In this document: positions 44,008 through 45,960 of the stretch, in pieces
How the letters are laid out: each line of letters opens with the position of its first letter
Position numbering within the stretch: the first letter of the stretch is position 1
NCBI GenBank assembly: GCA_000787465.1
Contig: JSYX01000264.1
Span: 1-45,960, forward strand
Length of the DNA: 45,960 bases
DNA from: Thermomucor indicae-seudaticae
Lineage: Eukaryota > Mucoromycota > Mucoromycetes > Mucorales > Lichtheimiaceae
Direction: 5' to 3'
Program-made: the position numbers and the translations under genes
Notes under the pieces: generated by a model
Told to the model about the DNA's origin: nothing
Seen by the model: the letters and a program-made list of their open reading frames with translations, nothing else
Database searches by the model: none

Positions 44008-44811
44008 CTAGTTTTGTTTGTTTTCACGGGATAACGGTGACGGTCTATGGTAGTCTTTGGGAGGCCAATGGAATGGATGATACGACGTGGGTGTCGCTGA
44101 GAAATGCAGTGGACTCGGTAATTCGTTTTGCTGTTGCAGAAACTGCCGGTATGGCGACGGCAGATTTTGCGCAAACTGTGAAGGAGGCGGCGATGTGGGA
44201 ATTTGAACGCGTAATGGATTGGGTTGATGTGGGGTCCCAGACGGAGGCAAAAGTCGACGATAACTCGGCTTTTGATAGAAAAGGGAATTAGAGAGAGAGA
44301 GAGAGAGAGAGAATCTACCATCACCAGTTGACTTACCGTGGCATGGTCATTCTGGGTCGACGACGACGACGGCGGATAACCACTCTGTCCATAGCTGGTC
44401 TCCTGTTCTTCTTGATCAAAGCCGTCCTCGTGCGTCATAAACTATAACAGGGTTAAAATTGGCTAATGGACAGGACAGTTTGGGTTTCGTTGTACTTGCG
44501 TCGGCATTGCTCCTGCTTTCATGAGGTTCTTGATACTGTATATACCGAAGCAAGACCTTGTCCATATCCTTGCTCGCATACTGGATCAGCTTATTATTCG
44601 AGTTATTGAAAATAATAAGTCCGATGTCGCAGTTGCAAAGGACACTGAGCTCGTATGCTTTCTTCATTAGCCCCTGCTTTCGTTTTAAAAATGTCACCTT
44701 GTATACGGTTTTTAGCCGACCTGTTCTACTACTCTCCTTCCCCCGTTTTAACCTCACCTGCCGGTTACGGTCGTCTTTAATCGGTCTGATCTTGATCTTT
44801 CTACGTCCCAT
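44008..44811 (-). CDS. MEF2/Rlm1-type MADS-box transcription factor
   Basis: Type II (MEF2-like) MADS factor. The yeast relatives Rlm1 and Smp1 act downstream of the cell-wall-integrity MAP kinase. Four exons: 44811-44758, 44697-44500, 44441-44337, 44268-44008, giving 205 residues. The MADS box starts at residue 1 ([18 protein letters not shown]) and continues [40 protein letters not shown]. The I in RRKIKI plus KAYELSVLC mark the MEF2 type. The C-terminus is Pro/Gln/Ser-rich ([20 protein letters not shown]) with several Ser-Pro sites. Intron 1 (44698-44757) is exactly 60 nt and stop-free, so its retention would insert 20 residues inside the MADS box. Intron 2 (44442-44499) has a GC donor (GAC|GCAAGT); using the neighbouring GT gives an early stop. 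It converges with TEX261. Confidence 0.92.
44291..44312. repeat. (GA)11 microsatellite inside a MADS-gene intron
   Basis: Eleven GA units lie in intron 3. On the coding (minus) strand they form a (TC)n tract that ends 22 nt before the intron's 3' boundary and probably serves as the polypyrimidine tract. Confidence 0.9.
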
Positions 44812-45960
44812 CTCTTGAGAGAGCGCTGAGGTTCAGCTCTTTTGTCCTCCTCCTACATGCTCTGCTCTATCTCCTCGACTTTTTACCTTTTGTCAGATCT
44901 GGATGCTAAAAGTGGTATCAAGAGAGAGAGGAGAAAGAAAAGGTTGCCTATCATTAAAGTTTTCTTGCTATTTTTAAGTCATTGCGGTTTTGCCCAAGGC
45001 AAATGCGGATAGATTGCCGGATACAATGCTGGATTGCCCGCTTATGGTTCTCTCGTGCCAAGCGAAAACCAACATCGTCTAAAGAATTATACGGACACCT
45101 CAAGAATATAGCGTCCAGATGAACAAGGCGGTCTTACAGATAGATAGATCCATAGGCTGGGATAGGTCATATGTATAGACGGATACCATCTACAACAAAA
45201 TCAGCGTTCCTACATCCTCTAGACATTCTACTTCTCTTAAACCTTACAGTTACCCAGTCATAGCTCGACTTTTTATTACCTACAGTCGACCGCTATGATC
45301 TTGTTGCTTAGAACCTTGCTTAACAACAAACTGAAAGGGAGAAAGATTTTCGGGCCGGGTTTTGACTTCCTTTCTTTATGCCGCGCGGAGGGGCAACGTA
45401 ATCCTTTACGTCTTCCACGTTACCCTTCTTCAATTTGTCAAGTACTCGTCGTCTTGTGACATTCAACATCACGATTTGCTGGCCGTGGGGAAACTGGGCT
45501 GTGGTTCTCTCGAGAACTTCCCGCCACCATCAATCGGGGACTCCACATGGAGCTTTCGGCAATGCATAATGCTCGGCTACCCTTCACTTTGCAAAGACGA
45601 ATGCGGTCTATGAAGCTCTTTGCAAATGACCAGTGGCCGCCGGCGAGACCGCGGCATCTGATAATGGTCGGTCGCGTTGGTGCCTGGTATGCGGGGCGCC
45701 CAGAGGCCCCGCATGGCACTCCTTTTCCTTTGCTTCTATGAACGTCCGGAGAATCAGTCCCATGAAGGTATTTGTTTACAAAGACGTTGTCTCATGCATG
45801 AGCGGCGCACTCTGACGTGTTACGTTATCAGCCGATGCAGCAACCCATCGATACAGAGAGTCAGGCTGCAAGTGCCATTCGAGGGCTTCGAAGACCTCTG
45901 TACTCTCATCTGCCGCCTCTTTGCTTGTCCATACTGGCAGCGCCTTTGTATTGTTTTGCT
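44812..45960. other. Right-end region, MADS promoter and possible element fragment
   Basis: The first few hundred bases should hold the MADS-gene promoter; a (GA) tract occurs near 44920. From about 45360 to the end, GC-rich plus-strand frames occur, including a Cys pair with a following His (WCLVCGAPRGPAWH, near 45680-45720) and, further on, LQVPFEGFEDLCTLICRLF. This is reminiscent of the C-terminal zinc-knuckle region of a LINE ORF, but frames are broken and the sequence is cut by the window edge. No confident gene call. Confidence 0.25.

Noticed and set aside
1..45960. CRISPR arrays, bacterial operons or prophage
   Set aside because: The sequence is intron-rich nuclear DNA; no regularly spaced identical short repeats occur.
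1..45960. tRNA or rRNA genes
   Set aside because: No cloverleaf with A/B-box promoter motifs or rRNA core sequence was seen by eye; a tRNAscan-SE run would be decisive.

Overview
The window is a stretch of nuclear DNA from a fungus, most likely an early-diverging one (Mucoromycota, probably Mucorales). This rests on dense genes with many short introns (mostly 45-85 nt), a fungal-type class I myosin with SH3 and acidic tail, a Svp26/TEX261 homologue, and decayed mobile elements (pogo-type DNA transposon, LINE-like retrotransposon). Splice sites were placed by reading frame plus conservation of the protein families. Fifteen protein genes with 96 introns could be reconstructed, and every junction keeps the frame.

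Left end (1-3.2 kb): the 3' part of a pogo/Tigger-like transposase and a 5'-truncated LINE copy bracketed by a 16-bp target-site duplication. Then (3.2-19.4 kb), mostly on the minus strand: an uncharacterised, possibly frameshifted multi-exon gene; peptidyl-tRNA hydrolase 2 in seven small exons; a CorA/Mnr2-type divalent cation transporter (plus strand); exportin-1/CRM1 in 18 exons; a lethal-giant-larvae/tomosyn/Sro7-family exocytosis protein; and a short oxysterol-binding protein.

Middle (20-30.1 kb): a DUF4211-type nuclear protein with an N-terminal PCNA-binding (PIP-box) motif; a 1,675-residue Sel1-repeat protein with an N-myristoylation signal; and a head-to-head pair of splicing-associated genes (SNIP1/Pml1-type FHA protein and PPIL1-type cyclophilin) separated by 98 bp.

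30.1-34.8 kb has no recognisable gene. It holds three diverged copies of a ~0.5-kb repeat and looks like decayed mobile or duplicated DNA.

Right part (34.8-44.8 kb) is very compact: Elongin A with a tandemly duplicated exon, histone H2A.Z with an unusual N-terminal tail, class I myosin (17 exons), an Abraxas-like MPN scaffold, TEX261/Svp26 and a MEF2/Rlm1-type MADS-box factor. Neighbouring stop codons lie 20-160 bp apart, and the Abraxas and TEX261 start codons are 67 bp apart. The last 1.1 kb is without a clear gene.

The most notable signals are seven GC-AG introns, all confined to 29.4-44.5 kb (7 of about 46 introns there, 0 of 50 to the left), the giant myristoylatable Sel1 protein, the PIP-box DUF4211 protein, the atypical H2A.Z tail and the fungal Abraxas homologue.
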